Positions 43,084 to 57,300 of a stretch of DNA of 64,000 bases are shown here, one piece after another; within the stretch, counting starts at the first letter, position 1; each line of letters starts with the position of its first letter. The notes below the pieces were generated by a model. The model did no database searches. It was not told the origin of the DNA and saw only the letters and a list, made by a program, of their open reading frames with translations. The stretch comes from Hoplostethus atlanticus (lineage: Eukaryota; Chordata; Actinopteri; Trachichthyiformes; Trachichthyidae). A program made the translations under genes and the position numbers. Location of the stretch: contig JAXDDX010000016.1 in NCBI GenBank assembly GCA_034670405.1, positions 2,089,501-2,153,500 of the forward strand. Direction: 5' to 3'.

Positions 43084-43675
43084 GGTTGGAGCTATTCCTC
43101 AAAGTTAAAAACCGAGCTAGAAAAAAAGTAGTGATTGTCTCTTTCAGAAAGATCCTTTTCATCAGCGTTATGCTTTATTCGTGAATGCCGCGTGATTCAA
43201 ATGAAATAGACTTTTCAAATAACAGTTTGCTGCTCCTTGTACGAGTGGTTCTCCTTTTCCCTTCAAACTTGTCACCGGTAAATTCCGATCCCCCTCAGTG
43301 CCTCTGCTGTTTTTGGACTGGAATACACTATATCCAAAGTTGTAGTATACCTCGGTGCAGATCAGCCTTCAGGCCTAATCAGCAAATCTATTCCCGTCTC
43401 ATATTGCTTTCCTCCAAATTCCAACACCAGTCAATTTACATCCATTCCGTAAAACATACCGGGGTTGCGACGGATTTTTCGCCTTTAAAAAAAACTTTCT
43501 CTCGGCCCAGTTCCACTGAAGGGCTACGTAGTGAGGGAGTGCTGTTGACCTGAGGCTCGGCTCAGCCAACACCCGGTAGAAACAGCAGATGGCACGTTTT
43601 CCTCAGACAAACCAAAACGAAAAATAACTAACGTTCCTATAATGTTCCTTGCAGTGTGTCTGTCGTACTCAATAG

Positions 43676-44165
43676 CGAGTTTATTATGATCTTATTTAAA
43701 AAAATAAATAAAAATGATCTCTTCTGGTATAACTATAATATTCCTGTAGGGACTTGTAGTTTGCTGTGATAATTGTATAGTATCCTTCTAAATGTGTTAT
43801 AAGATTGCTATGGTTCTTTTTCGTGAGGGAAATCTTATTTATCTTATTAATCTTATTTAGATAAGCTTACTATAAACTCCACTCCAAAAATGATCAGTGT
43901 TATACTACTAATACGTATTAGTATTTCCCCTATGAAAAGGAACTATAGTAATCCTATAATACATTTTATAAGACTATTATACAAACATCACAGCAAAACC
44001 TTAAACTTGTACAATGTCATTAAATATGAAAAAATACATATCACATGAAAGCCTAATAATAGTAATAACATATCTAATGGTAATAGCTAAGAAATACCAT
44101 AAACTACGATATGGCTACTGAATACCACAGAGACACATAGGAATATTATAAGAATATTACAGTGA
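43676..44165. mobile_element. AT-rich MITE-like block
   Basis: Ends resemble inverted repeats: CTATAATATTCCTGTAGG near 43733 and, at about 44140-44157, TAGGAATATTATAAGAATA in reverse orientation. Internally there are many TAATAG/CTATTA-type segments and a perfect 16-bp palindrome ACTAATACGTATTAGT at 43907-43922. There is no coding capacity. Element identity is inferred. Confidence 0.4.
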
Positions 44166-44395
44166 TTTTTCGTGGAGGTTGCAAGCTCAGTCACTTTCTT
44201 CTTCTGCATTTATCAGTCTAAGGAAACACAATTTGAGCCGACATACTCATTATTAAATGTTGACATGAAGGAACCAGTTAATGTGGATAGAAAATTGTAT
44301 TACGAGGCTCTTTGGGGGATTTTTTTTTTTACCTCAATACTTTTTTTATTTTTTTACCTCAGAAACATGGATCGCTTGTCGTTCCACAACTTGCA

Positions 44396-44458
44396 TTTCC
44401 GGTTCCTGCCCGTCAGCCAACCGTTTCCGGTACGTCGCGCGTACATGGTTCTTTCCGG
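44396..44458 (+). promoter_or_regulatory. rps27: rps27 core promoter: three TTTCCGG motifs and 5' TOP-like start
   Basis: TTTCCGG occurs at 44396-44402, 44424-44430 and 44452-44458, spaced exactly 28 bp. The reverse complement CCGGAAA is an ETS/GABP-type site, common in ribosomal protein promoters. The third copy lies in TTCTTTCCGG, a pyrimidine tract 30 bp before the ATG, and suits a 5' TOP transcription start. Confidence 0.6.
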
Positions 44459-44480
44459 TTGGGACTCCTGAAACGCAGAC

Positions 44481-46807
<2,327 letters not shown>

Positions 46808-47403
46808 TTTGACCAGAGATGGCTGGATACCGCCAGGGGAGAGAAAGAACATCACTTGATGCTTATCAAGTGACACTGCCAAGGAACTGATGAAGCAAGA
46901 GGAAATGGAGAGAGAAGAAAGAATCATGTAATGTAATCCAAGAAGCAGTCTATCTGCAGTATGTGCACAGAGAAATACCATGGCCTGGTAGGACCCTACC
47001 TACACTGCTCATCTACATTGTCTTTCTCTCTGAATAAACATAGTTTCTTTTTTTGGTAAAAGAATAATCCAATTTCCTGTTCTTTTTCTCTCCAATGGTC
47101 TTACATGTCTACCGACATGCATTTGTTTGGCAGTACACCATGCATTGACTAATGTAAAAATTCTAAACATCGGACCAGTTCTAGGAAGTGATGTACACTG
47201 TGGCTTAGATGGCAATTTGCATTTAAGAAGCCACCCCTTCCTCCACTGAGTTCAGTTACGGCTGCTCTTTGTGAAATTGAATATTGAAGGATGCATATTA
47301 ATTGTGGTCATAAATCCAGGCTGTATATTTTTCTGCCAAGTCATTGCTACAGTGAAGCAAACATTTTATTTGAGGTAGAGAATGTGCACTGAGTGACGTC
47401 ATT

Positions 47404-50376
47404 TCAGCGCTTGTTCCAGAGCCAGTGACGTCTGCGCAGGGCCCGCTCTCGGTCTGAATTGGAGGGCAAGCCAACACCGGTACCGCTGCTGTCCACTGCT
47501 TATAAAACACAGCACACAGTGTTGTGACATTTCAATGTCATCATGATGGAAATTGCAGTGGTGAACTGATATGTGCTTGCAGGTCTCTCTTGAGAAAATT
47601 AGATAAGGGAGCAATTTTTATAAACTTCTACCTGACAGACTCCTAACAATATCGCTGGAGCATGGGACAGTGGGAGTAGGTTGAGTAACATGATGTCATG
47701 GAAGGTGTGTGGCCCATACTTACAGATATTGTTTGGGCCTGTGGGCATGTAGATCATTGTCACAGTCTGCATATGTGACAGCATTGAGTTGTACACTGAA
47801 TGAAGAAAAAAGTCAAGAGGCAGCATTACCATGACAACACAACTTTCTGGTTGCTATGGTGACATTTTCCTTACATTTTCCTTCCTTCCTTGTCTTACTT
47901 GTGTATTGGACAAGGCTTGCAAATAAAATCATGATAAATCGAAATGTGATTCGGCTGTCCTTATTCTGGTTGAGTAACTTTTTTTCTATTTTCATATTCT
48001 ACATTCATTGTCCCAGTAAGTTCTACCGCTGCTATTTTACACAACCTGATGTTCCTATACTTGTCAATCATATATTCTACTTAACATGTTCTAGTGCTAG
48101 AATTGTCAGTTGCATATATTCATATAACCCCCATTTGCTACATTATTTATATTCTAGTTTTGTTTGTATCCTGTTACTATTTGTTACCTGACCAAATTTC
48201 CCCACACATATCATTAAAGTTTCATCTTCATGAACAAGGAGATGGGGGGGGGGGGGGGGGGGGGTGGCAGTGGTAACTAGATCCTTTTAGCTGTAGACCA
48301 TAGCTATTAGTCATGGGAAGTGTACTTACCGATGACTAGGGTAGCAGTGATGGCCAATACTGCAAATACAGCAAACACAAGGATGAGCTGGAAGTCCAGG
48401 AGCTGAGGAAGAGGCCCTTTCTGTACATGAACCAGACCTGTCTCTCCTGGACACAGAAGAGATGACTAGCTGATGCTTTTTTTTTGTTGTTGCCTGGCAT
48501 AGGTAATTACAATTGTGTGTGAACCTCTGAGTCTGACCTGTGGACATTTTGCTGCCTGTCAGTATGGTCACTGTGATCGTGTGTGTCTGCTGGGTGAGAC
48601 TGCTGAGCAGAGTGATATTGGTGGGATGTGACAGTGCCTGAACCCTGTCCCAGGAGGTGGAGACAGACAGTGCCAGTGAGGAGTTCTCTTCTGAGTAACA
48701 GGGCTCAGACAGCACCACTTCCAGGCTGTCGCTGTGGAACTGAAGCCAACAGGAAGCATGGTGGTCATTGCGTGGTATGTCCATACTTGAATACTCAAAA
48801 TCACATTATTAAACTGGTCAAGGATGAGTTGAAATCTACTTGGTAAGCAGAGCTGTGAACCGGTCCTAATATCTCCAGGTGCACATTTCATATCATAGTT
48901 ATTGTTTTCTGCCAATCTTGACTTGAAAAAAGAGTCTCTGAAGACTACAGTGAATAGTAGCACATAGAAGCTGGCATCCCAACCACTTGTGTTGGCCACA
49001 CACTGAGCTAATTCATGCAGTTGTTGGTGCACATATATCACACTGGACTAGAGAGAATGTGATTAAAGTACTCGCTGAGACTTTGAATTGACTCAAAGGC
49101 ACATGTACACCATCATTAAAGAATTATCATTATCTGTGTAAACAATGTGTGTGTGTATATGTGTGTGTGCGCTTGTGTGACCCACCCTGAGGGATGAAAG
49201 CATGTCCTTGGTGCCCATCACAGTGAACTCGGCTCTTGGCTGTGGGCCAGTCAGAGCCAGGGCCGACACGGGGCAGTGGAACGCCGGCAGGTAGGGCAGT
49301 TTCACCGGGTGACCAGAGAACGGCCGTGACAGAAATGACAGAGGGAGGATAGGGAGAGGAGACTGACCCCACAGAGAGGCTGAGAGAGAGATGGTGAGAG
49401 GGAGGGTGGAAAGCAGCTGGAGAACAGACTCCTCCTGGGGGTGAACAGACACTCGACAGCTGTACACACCTACAGGGAGTGAAAGGGGAGGAGGGGGGGG
49501 GGGCACTTTGTTAATTCACTAAAGCCCTATTGAACCAAGTGTAATGAGAAAGCAGTGTTACCAGTGTCCTGGTCGTAGTGTGGTGAGGCTTCAAACACAG
49601 CCTGTAGAATGCTGAGCTGTAGATAGGGGGCGCTGAAGTACAGGACACACTGTAGCTCTGCCTCAGGGTGAAGCTTACTCTCTATAGCCTTCCTTTGCGA
49701 CAAGGTGCATGAATCTGAGAGACACACATAAAGGAACAGAGAAGATGCATATGGGGGTGGTGGAGGGTAAAGAATGGCACTAACAATGGCAGGTTTAGTG
49801 GTTTGATTTCCTCAAAATGTATGTACAATTTCCCCCCAAATCTATGTGCACGATGTTCAGATGTTGTAGTGTTTGCTGAAAGTGTGTGTCCAGCAGACAG
49901 TCACTGACCTGTGTTTTTTAGGTTGGTGTTTAGCTCCACGGGTACAGAGTAGTGTGAAGCATTAGGCCAGCTGGTCAAGAAACAATTTTCTGGGGGTGAT
50001 AGGGATGGGATGGCAGGAGACTCCACTTTGACCTGGACACAAGACACAGTCCGTCCGTCCATCCGTCCGTCCGTCCATCCATACATCCATACATCCATAC
50101 ATCCATACATACCTCTTTAAGGGCTTGCTGTCCTTCCTCTAGCCTATAGTACACAACCACTGTCCCAGGCTTCTTTGCAAGGGCAGCACCTGTTACTGGG
50201 TCTATCTGAAGCACCTGGTCTGATGACACAGCCCACTGACCTTGCTGGCCTGAGAGAAAGACAGAGAGATGGAGGGAGGGGTGGACATGAGAGAAAGTGA
50301 GAATGCAAGGAAGTGGAGAGAGATTGGCAATGTGCAAGCCAGTGAGTACACTCAGTGTTGCTCCATGATGTTTGCA

Positions 50377-50410
<34 letters not shown>

Positions 50411-51292
50411 GTGTAAGTGTGTGTGGGATGTGTCTCACCATGCTCCCCTGTGAGGTGGGTACTGAAGCAAAGTAAATCCCCAGGTTTGAATGAGTGCAGA
50501 GGGGCAGAGATAGCAGGGAGGACAGGGAGGGGAGCGTAGTCACTGAGGGAGGGGTTGGTGGGGTCCCCACGCACCCCTAAAACTGTCAGCCCTGCAGATA
50601 CTGTCTGGACCACAAAAGAGTGACTGTCAGAATCTGGAGTCACCTGTACCAGGTCATCTCTGAGAGAGAGAGAGAGGGGGGGGGGATCAATAGGTGAGAT
50701 AAGAAAAATCATTCTGAGATAAGACATGGCCAGATAAGTGTTGACTGTATTGATCTCAAGATTCAAGATTCAAGATTCAAGAAGTTTAATTGTCACATAC
50801 ACACACGAGGTGTGCAGTGAAATGCAAAGTGGCAATGCTCAGCAGAAATGTGCAAAATAACAGGTTCACACTATTTACAATAAACCAACACAATATTTAC
50901 AATGTCACAGTTTTTAAGAGCTCTATATAAAAAACACAATATTTACAATAAGAGCACTTTATAAAAATATAGTAAAAAAGGGAAATTGTATGTATAATAT
51001 AATATAAATTATAAATTATGTGTAGTCTTTACCTAAGTGTGTGAGTGTGTGTGTGCATAAGAGGGGCAGTGTGTGTGTCTTGGTGGGGGCCCTGGTGAGG
51101 TCAGAGTTCACAGTCCTGATGGCCTGAGGAAAGAAACTCCGTCTCAGTCTCTCTGTCTTGCAATTTTGAAATCTGGTGAAGTGAGTGTGTTAGAATGAAA
51201 GTCTGTGTGTGTGTTTGTATAGGGAGACACAGAGAGAAAGAAAGAGAGTGTTAGGGAGAAAGAAAGTGAGAGAGAGCAAAAGAAGTGTGTGT

Positions 51293-51323
<31 letters not shown>

Positions 51324-54300
51324 GGGGGGGGGGGAGGGTCGAGTTACCTGTTTGTGATGATGTGAGTGTGTGTGTTGTGGGCGTGGAACTGTTGTCCCAG
51401 GTTGTCATAGAACAGAGCCCTGACTTTGATGGTCCAGCCAAGGGGGAAGGCAGACTGACTTAGCCCTCCAACTCTGTACAGGGACGACACACTCAACAGA
51501 CGCACAAACCACACCGGAGAAACCTACAGCAGGCACACGCGCATGCACACGCACACGCACACACACACACACTGCAGTTCTGAGATACTGAGAATTCAAT
51601 ATTTGACACGCCATCTGGCAGTACATAAAACTGTTATGTGCTTTCTATCTTTTTAATTATTAAACCCCAAAAGGCTCTTTAAAAAACACCACACAAGCAT
51701 AAAGTAACATTCAAAGATTATGAGTATGTGGATAACTAAATTTTGTTAAAACATTTAGATAGAAACTATTAGAACATTTTGAGATTGCCCTTTGCCAAGG
51801 ACAGAGCCATTACAGGTCATTAGTAACAAATGCACCTATCAACTGACCTGGACACTGATGAATAGGGACTGGCTGACCCCACATGTCTCCATGGCAACAA
51901 CCTCCAGCAGAGCAGAGCCGGAGTCTGGGCCAGCTCTCAGAACACCCTGGGAGTCAACAGTGACAAGGCCCTGTCCCTTCACACACTGAAACAGAGCGTA
52001 GTGCACAGGGCAGATGGTATCTCTGGAACGAGACAGCAAAATAGTTACAACATAGTCTTGATTCCGCAGTAAAACGTAATTTGCTTTGGAAACTCTGTTC
52101 GCTTAAGGCCCCTCTCCCCCCTCCCTGCTTCGCCACAGGGAGGCCAGATTGCAGGGTCAGCTACAGAACAGCACCCCTGGGGCTGATAGCAATGTCTTGC
52201 TCAAGGACACTTCAGCTGTGCAGATGCTTGCAGACACAGTCCCTGATTATATCAACGATATGCTGCCAAAATATGTTCCTGCCAGAGCCCTCAGATCCAC
52301 AGACTCTCTGCGCCTCACTACTCCAAAAACACAGACCTATGGTGGAGTTGCTTTTCCCATAACAGCCAGTTGAAGCCTTTAAACGCCTGCTCAAAACACA
52401 CCTCTTCAGCCATACTTTTGCCTAAGGATAGTTACTACTATGTTTTATTTTCTTTATGTACATGATCTCACACTATGGGCATTGTGAAACCCTTTGAGAC
52501 TAACAAATAAATGTGATTTGATTTATTTGATTTATTTGATTCTGTATCACTTTTGTATCTTTTCTTTTAATCTTTTACCTTTCTCCACTTTGAATCTGTG
52601 CACTTTTTTATTTTGATGTGAAGCACATTGCATTGCATCTTAATGTATGAAATGTACAATATACAAAGGTACAAACACATACACACATACACATGAGAAA
52701 GACACTGACTTGTTGGTCTGTAGGGTGTAATGAGAGTAGGGTGACATGAGGATGGATCTGGGGGTCCCCACTGACAGCTGCATCTCTTGGAACACCTGAT
52801 GAAGACAGACAGTCAGGGGTGTCACTGGTTGCTACAAGGAGCAGCAAATTCGCAGATGTTATGACTACAGGGTATTAGGATGCTCTCAGTCCTGTGTAGC
52901 CAGACCTTTCTCCTCACTTTGTTTGACTTTCTTTTTGCGCTGGTCAAGCACAGGAGAAAAGTCTGGCTGAAACCAATATGGGAAAAAAGGTGGGGAAGAA
53001 AATGCATTTCCAATGCTTAAAAACAATGCATAACAAGGTACCGTATGTATATATTTAAAATAAGGGGGTTTATGGGTGTCATCTTAGCATCCACTAAAAT
53101 GCACAAGTATGTGAGTTTTTACCAGGATCTGTATCTTATCGGAAAACTGCTGGGGGTTCTCTGCCGTGTGATTGGCAAGCTGAACTGTCACTCTGAGACT
53201 GGTCCTGCCTGCCGCCCAGGCCCTCACCAACACTGAGAAACTGTGAGTGGGAGACAACGCCACGCCAGCCTGAAACACACAGGTTCACAACATAGTAAAA
53301 TCAAATATACAATCACATTACAATAATTCCAAGTGCTGCTGAAGTGTAGTACCTGTGCGTGTCTAGGCTGGATGTCCAGGACACCCAGTTTGCCCAGACT
53401 CCAGTGGAAGAGGAGGCCAGACTCCACACTGCCCAGAGCCAGAGGGTTCTGACTGCTGTCGCTGCCCATCACATACACTGGCATCTGCATGCACAGGCCA
53501 GAGAACATGGCATTTACATCACATTACATTTACACTTTTATTTAGCTGACACTCTAATCCATAGTGACTTCAAATTCTAGATCAACAACATTACAAGGAA
53601 CAAACTGTAAGGAGTACAAGGGTCAGAGCATTAATGCCCTGATAATATTCCTGTGACCTTAGAATGATGGTGTAAGAGAGGAGTGCTAGGAAAAGGACTA
53701 AATGAATGAAACAAAAAATAAATAAATCAAAGAAGATAAGTAAAGTGATGGAGATAGAGACTGTGTGATCCTGGAGGGTGTCCTACCTCAGTGCCAACAG
53801 ACAGTCGAACCAGAGGTGCCTGGATCCGAATCCTAGTCAAGTTGAAGACCTCGACATCCACCTCATCCTGACAACACACAGAGAGAGATTAGTGAACATG
53901 AATGAATGAATGAATGAATGAATTCACTTTCAGTTCAATTACTTCAAAATGTAAGAAGAAACTGTAATTCACTTTTTTATGATAGAGCATTCACAATTAT
54001 TTCTTAATAGATTGGATGTGACAACCTCCTTTTTCAGTATATGAATTTGAATAAGAAAGCCACTTCCTGTATTGGCTGAGTTGAAAGTGAGTTGAATTCA
54101 GCACTGGAAAGAATGGAAATAATGAATACATCAATGAATATACAACAGGTAGTTTCAGCTAAGCAATCTGACTGGTCAAAGACAGCATAGCTACGTAGCT
54201 GTGCTTTCTGGTTTCTATGCCACCTCTATGGCTCTTGTGGTAACCAGGGAGCTAGGTTCATGATGTATTTTGTTTTCTCCTGTTTTATAAATGTATGCTA

Positions 54301-57300
54301 TTTTGAGAAAAACCTTTCAGACATGCACAAAAGTTGGTAACTATTGTATAAAATATATAATATCCAAGAGTATGTTCTTTACTGTGATTACGAATACTTT
54401 GTTAATGCCAAAAGTATGTGTCTGCCCCTCTTACCTACTGCATCAACGTTGTACCCATAATCACAATGATTGGGTATTATTACTATGCTGAATAATGGGG
54501 CAAAACATGAGACCAACAGAGACAACAAGAGGAGGGAGAAAGCTGAAAGTGAATCAGTAAAAAGTCAGGCAGAGTGAAAGGTGGATGTGTGTGTTTGTGT
54601 TTGACGCTGGGTACCTGTGCGAAGGTGACTAGGGCTCCAGTGTCCTGAGTAACCGTCTGCAATGCCCCTCTGACTTTGACCACTCCCACTGCCATGCCGC
54701 GCACCAATCCCGTGTCAGTCACTGTGGCAATGCGGGTGTCACTCACTGAAAAGCCCACAATGGACTGGGAGTGAGGGCCCCCCTCCCATTTCACCTGGAG
54801 GTGAAAAAGCGATAATGTACAGTATCTATGAGTCGGTTTGTCTGCTAGATTGGTATGAGGCCTACAATAGTAATGAGACCTACAATATTTGAGTAAAAAT
54901 TAGCATCTGTCAACAATCTGAAAAGAACAGAAATTCAAACTATATATCTATAACATCAATTATGTTTTCAGCACCACTACCTGTTGTATGCTGCCCAGGG
55001 CCAATGCAAGGCTGTGGGGCTGCAGGGTAAACCTGGGGTAGACCTGCAGCTGTTTATAAGAGGAGGTGTGGACACTCCCTCTGCTGTCCACTGCAGACAG
55101 GCAGAGGCTCACCACTCCTACTGCATGGCCCAACACATGGTAACCTACAGACACTCTGTCCAGAGGTCCCGCTGACCTGGAAACACACAGAAATACATCC
55201 AGTGCCTATTATATATTCACAAGTACATGACCACTCAACTCAAGAACACTAAGCCATCAACTAAAGATGACAATTTCTAAATTCATATAAAAGTATCATA
55301 CACTCAAGAGAGGATTAAAGGAGGATGATGGGGGCTGGCATTCCCTATTGTTAAGAGAAATGAATCAATGAATCAATGAACAAATTAATAATGCTCTCCC
55401 CTCCCTCAACAACTACCATCAAGGTGCCCTTGAGCAAGACACTGGGATAAAGCCCACATGTACCAGTGGTGTTGCTCAGTGATTAACAGTGAAGGACTGT
55501 AGTTGCAGTGGGCAGCTCCCAGGTGTGAATGTGTGTAACCGTATGAATGTGAAACAGGGCATTGCTGAAAATAAGCGTGCTCTGCAAAATCCTTCACTGG
55601 AGATATAGAGGTTAATAACAGAAGATGAATCCCCAAACAGTTTACTTACCAACAAATCTCTTGCAAGGTAAGATTCAAACACATGGCTACTCACTCAACA
55701 GTGATGATTGTTGAGGAGGGGGTAAGTTTCAGGTGCATGAGGGGGAGGTAGGCCTGATGGAAGGGCTCCTTATGAGAGTTCAGAACCCGCACTCTGACCA
55801 AAGCACTGCGGCCTACTTCCACCTGACACAAAGATCAAAGAACAGAAACACATTTTGTACAATTATGTTTTGTATAATGGCTAGCACAATAGTGTTTTTC
55901 AATCAATTTGTAAGTGGAAAAAAACAACCCCAATCTACCCCTCCTCTTTTAATCTGAGAATAACTATTCAATCACATCCGAACTCTCAACTCTACCAGTT
56001 CTACCAGTCCACTGAATCAGTTCAAAGGACAAATGGTGATCACTTACACTGTCCACAAAATCAATCTGGAAGTCAGAGATATCGGATACAGAGAGGGAGA
56101 TCACTGCAGGTTGGGCAGAGGCCACACACAAGTCATAGGCCAGGAGAGAGGACATGCCAGGCCACAGAGGAGACACCTGTGGTGCACACACACGCACACA
56201 CACACACACACACACACATATCTTACTAACAGGTGATCTATCTGATTTTTATGTTTTCATTTAACTCTTCATACCTGTATGACATTGCTGTCCTTTATGT
56301 AAATGACATTAGCTAGCTCTTTGTCCTGCAGACGCACTAGGAAGTGTCCTGAGCCATGGACTACAGTCAGATTCTCCTACATAGAGATAGAATGAGGACA
56401 AGACAAACAGGGAAAGAAAGGTTATTGGCTAGAGAGGTTATACTTCTTCACTGTCTAGATAAAGAGAGAAAAACATTAAAAGATATGACTGTGAGTGTGT
56501 GTCACTCACCGTGACCTCAGGGTGGTTGTAGAGGGTCAGGGTACGTCTGTTCCACTGCAGGTCCTCCACTAGTCTCAGTTGCATGGAGGCCATCAGAGGA
56601 GTGGCCGATGAGGCCTGCAGTCACCAAGTTAATATTGAAAGTTACTAAACACGCACATAGACACACATAGACACACTTGTATGTGTTTAAACACTATCAC
56701 ATACATGCACACATATCACCTCTGCAGGAATGAGGGTCACTGTGATGGTGGCCATTCCTGTATGGCCATGGGCGTGGAACACCTGGTAACCTGGTAAAAA
56801 TAATCAATCATGTCAGCTTGTCAAGATTGGAATTAATCTTTCCTATTCCTGTGGTCACTTCCTGTATATTTTATGCTGACCGTATAGCTTGAATAGTCCA
56901 CTTGCTGTGAGTGTGTCTGCCAGCACCATGTGTGAGGGAACAGGCAGGGACAGTAGTGATGAGTTGGAGGAGTCCCAGCGCACTGAACAGGAACTGAAAT
57001 TGTCAAACTGCACCCCCTGCTGGTCAAACACAGCCAACTCCAGGTCTGCGCTCCTACTGCATGACACTGACAACTGGCAGGGAAGAGGAGAGAGGAAGAG
57101 AGGTGAGGAGATGAGAAGAGGGTGGATGTGGGGAGACGTTTTCCAGTGCAATGCTTTTAGTTCTTAATGAAACACTGAGCTACTTGAGGACATATCTGTT
57201 CAGGTCAGTAAAGAGTGAAATGGTCTCTGGAGAGAGACCAGAGAGAGAGAGAAATGGAAAGTGACAGGAAGAGAGAAAAGGAGAGCGAGCGAGAGAGAGA

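Larger units (their letters stand above)
43084..44480. promoter_or_regulatory. Divergent promoter interval of rab13 and rps27
   Basis: The 1.4 kb between the two start codons carries both promoters. The rab13 side (43084-43640) is of mixed composition. The middle (43676-44165) is an AT-rich repeat-like block. The rps27 side ends in a GC-rich core promoter. No other gene is seen. Confidence 0.6.

Noticed and set aside
48568..49041. 157-codon minus-strand ORF
   Set aside because: It overlaps the nup210l exon 48739-48538 in another frame and runs through its intron.
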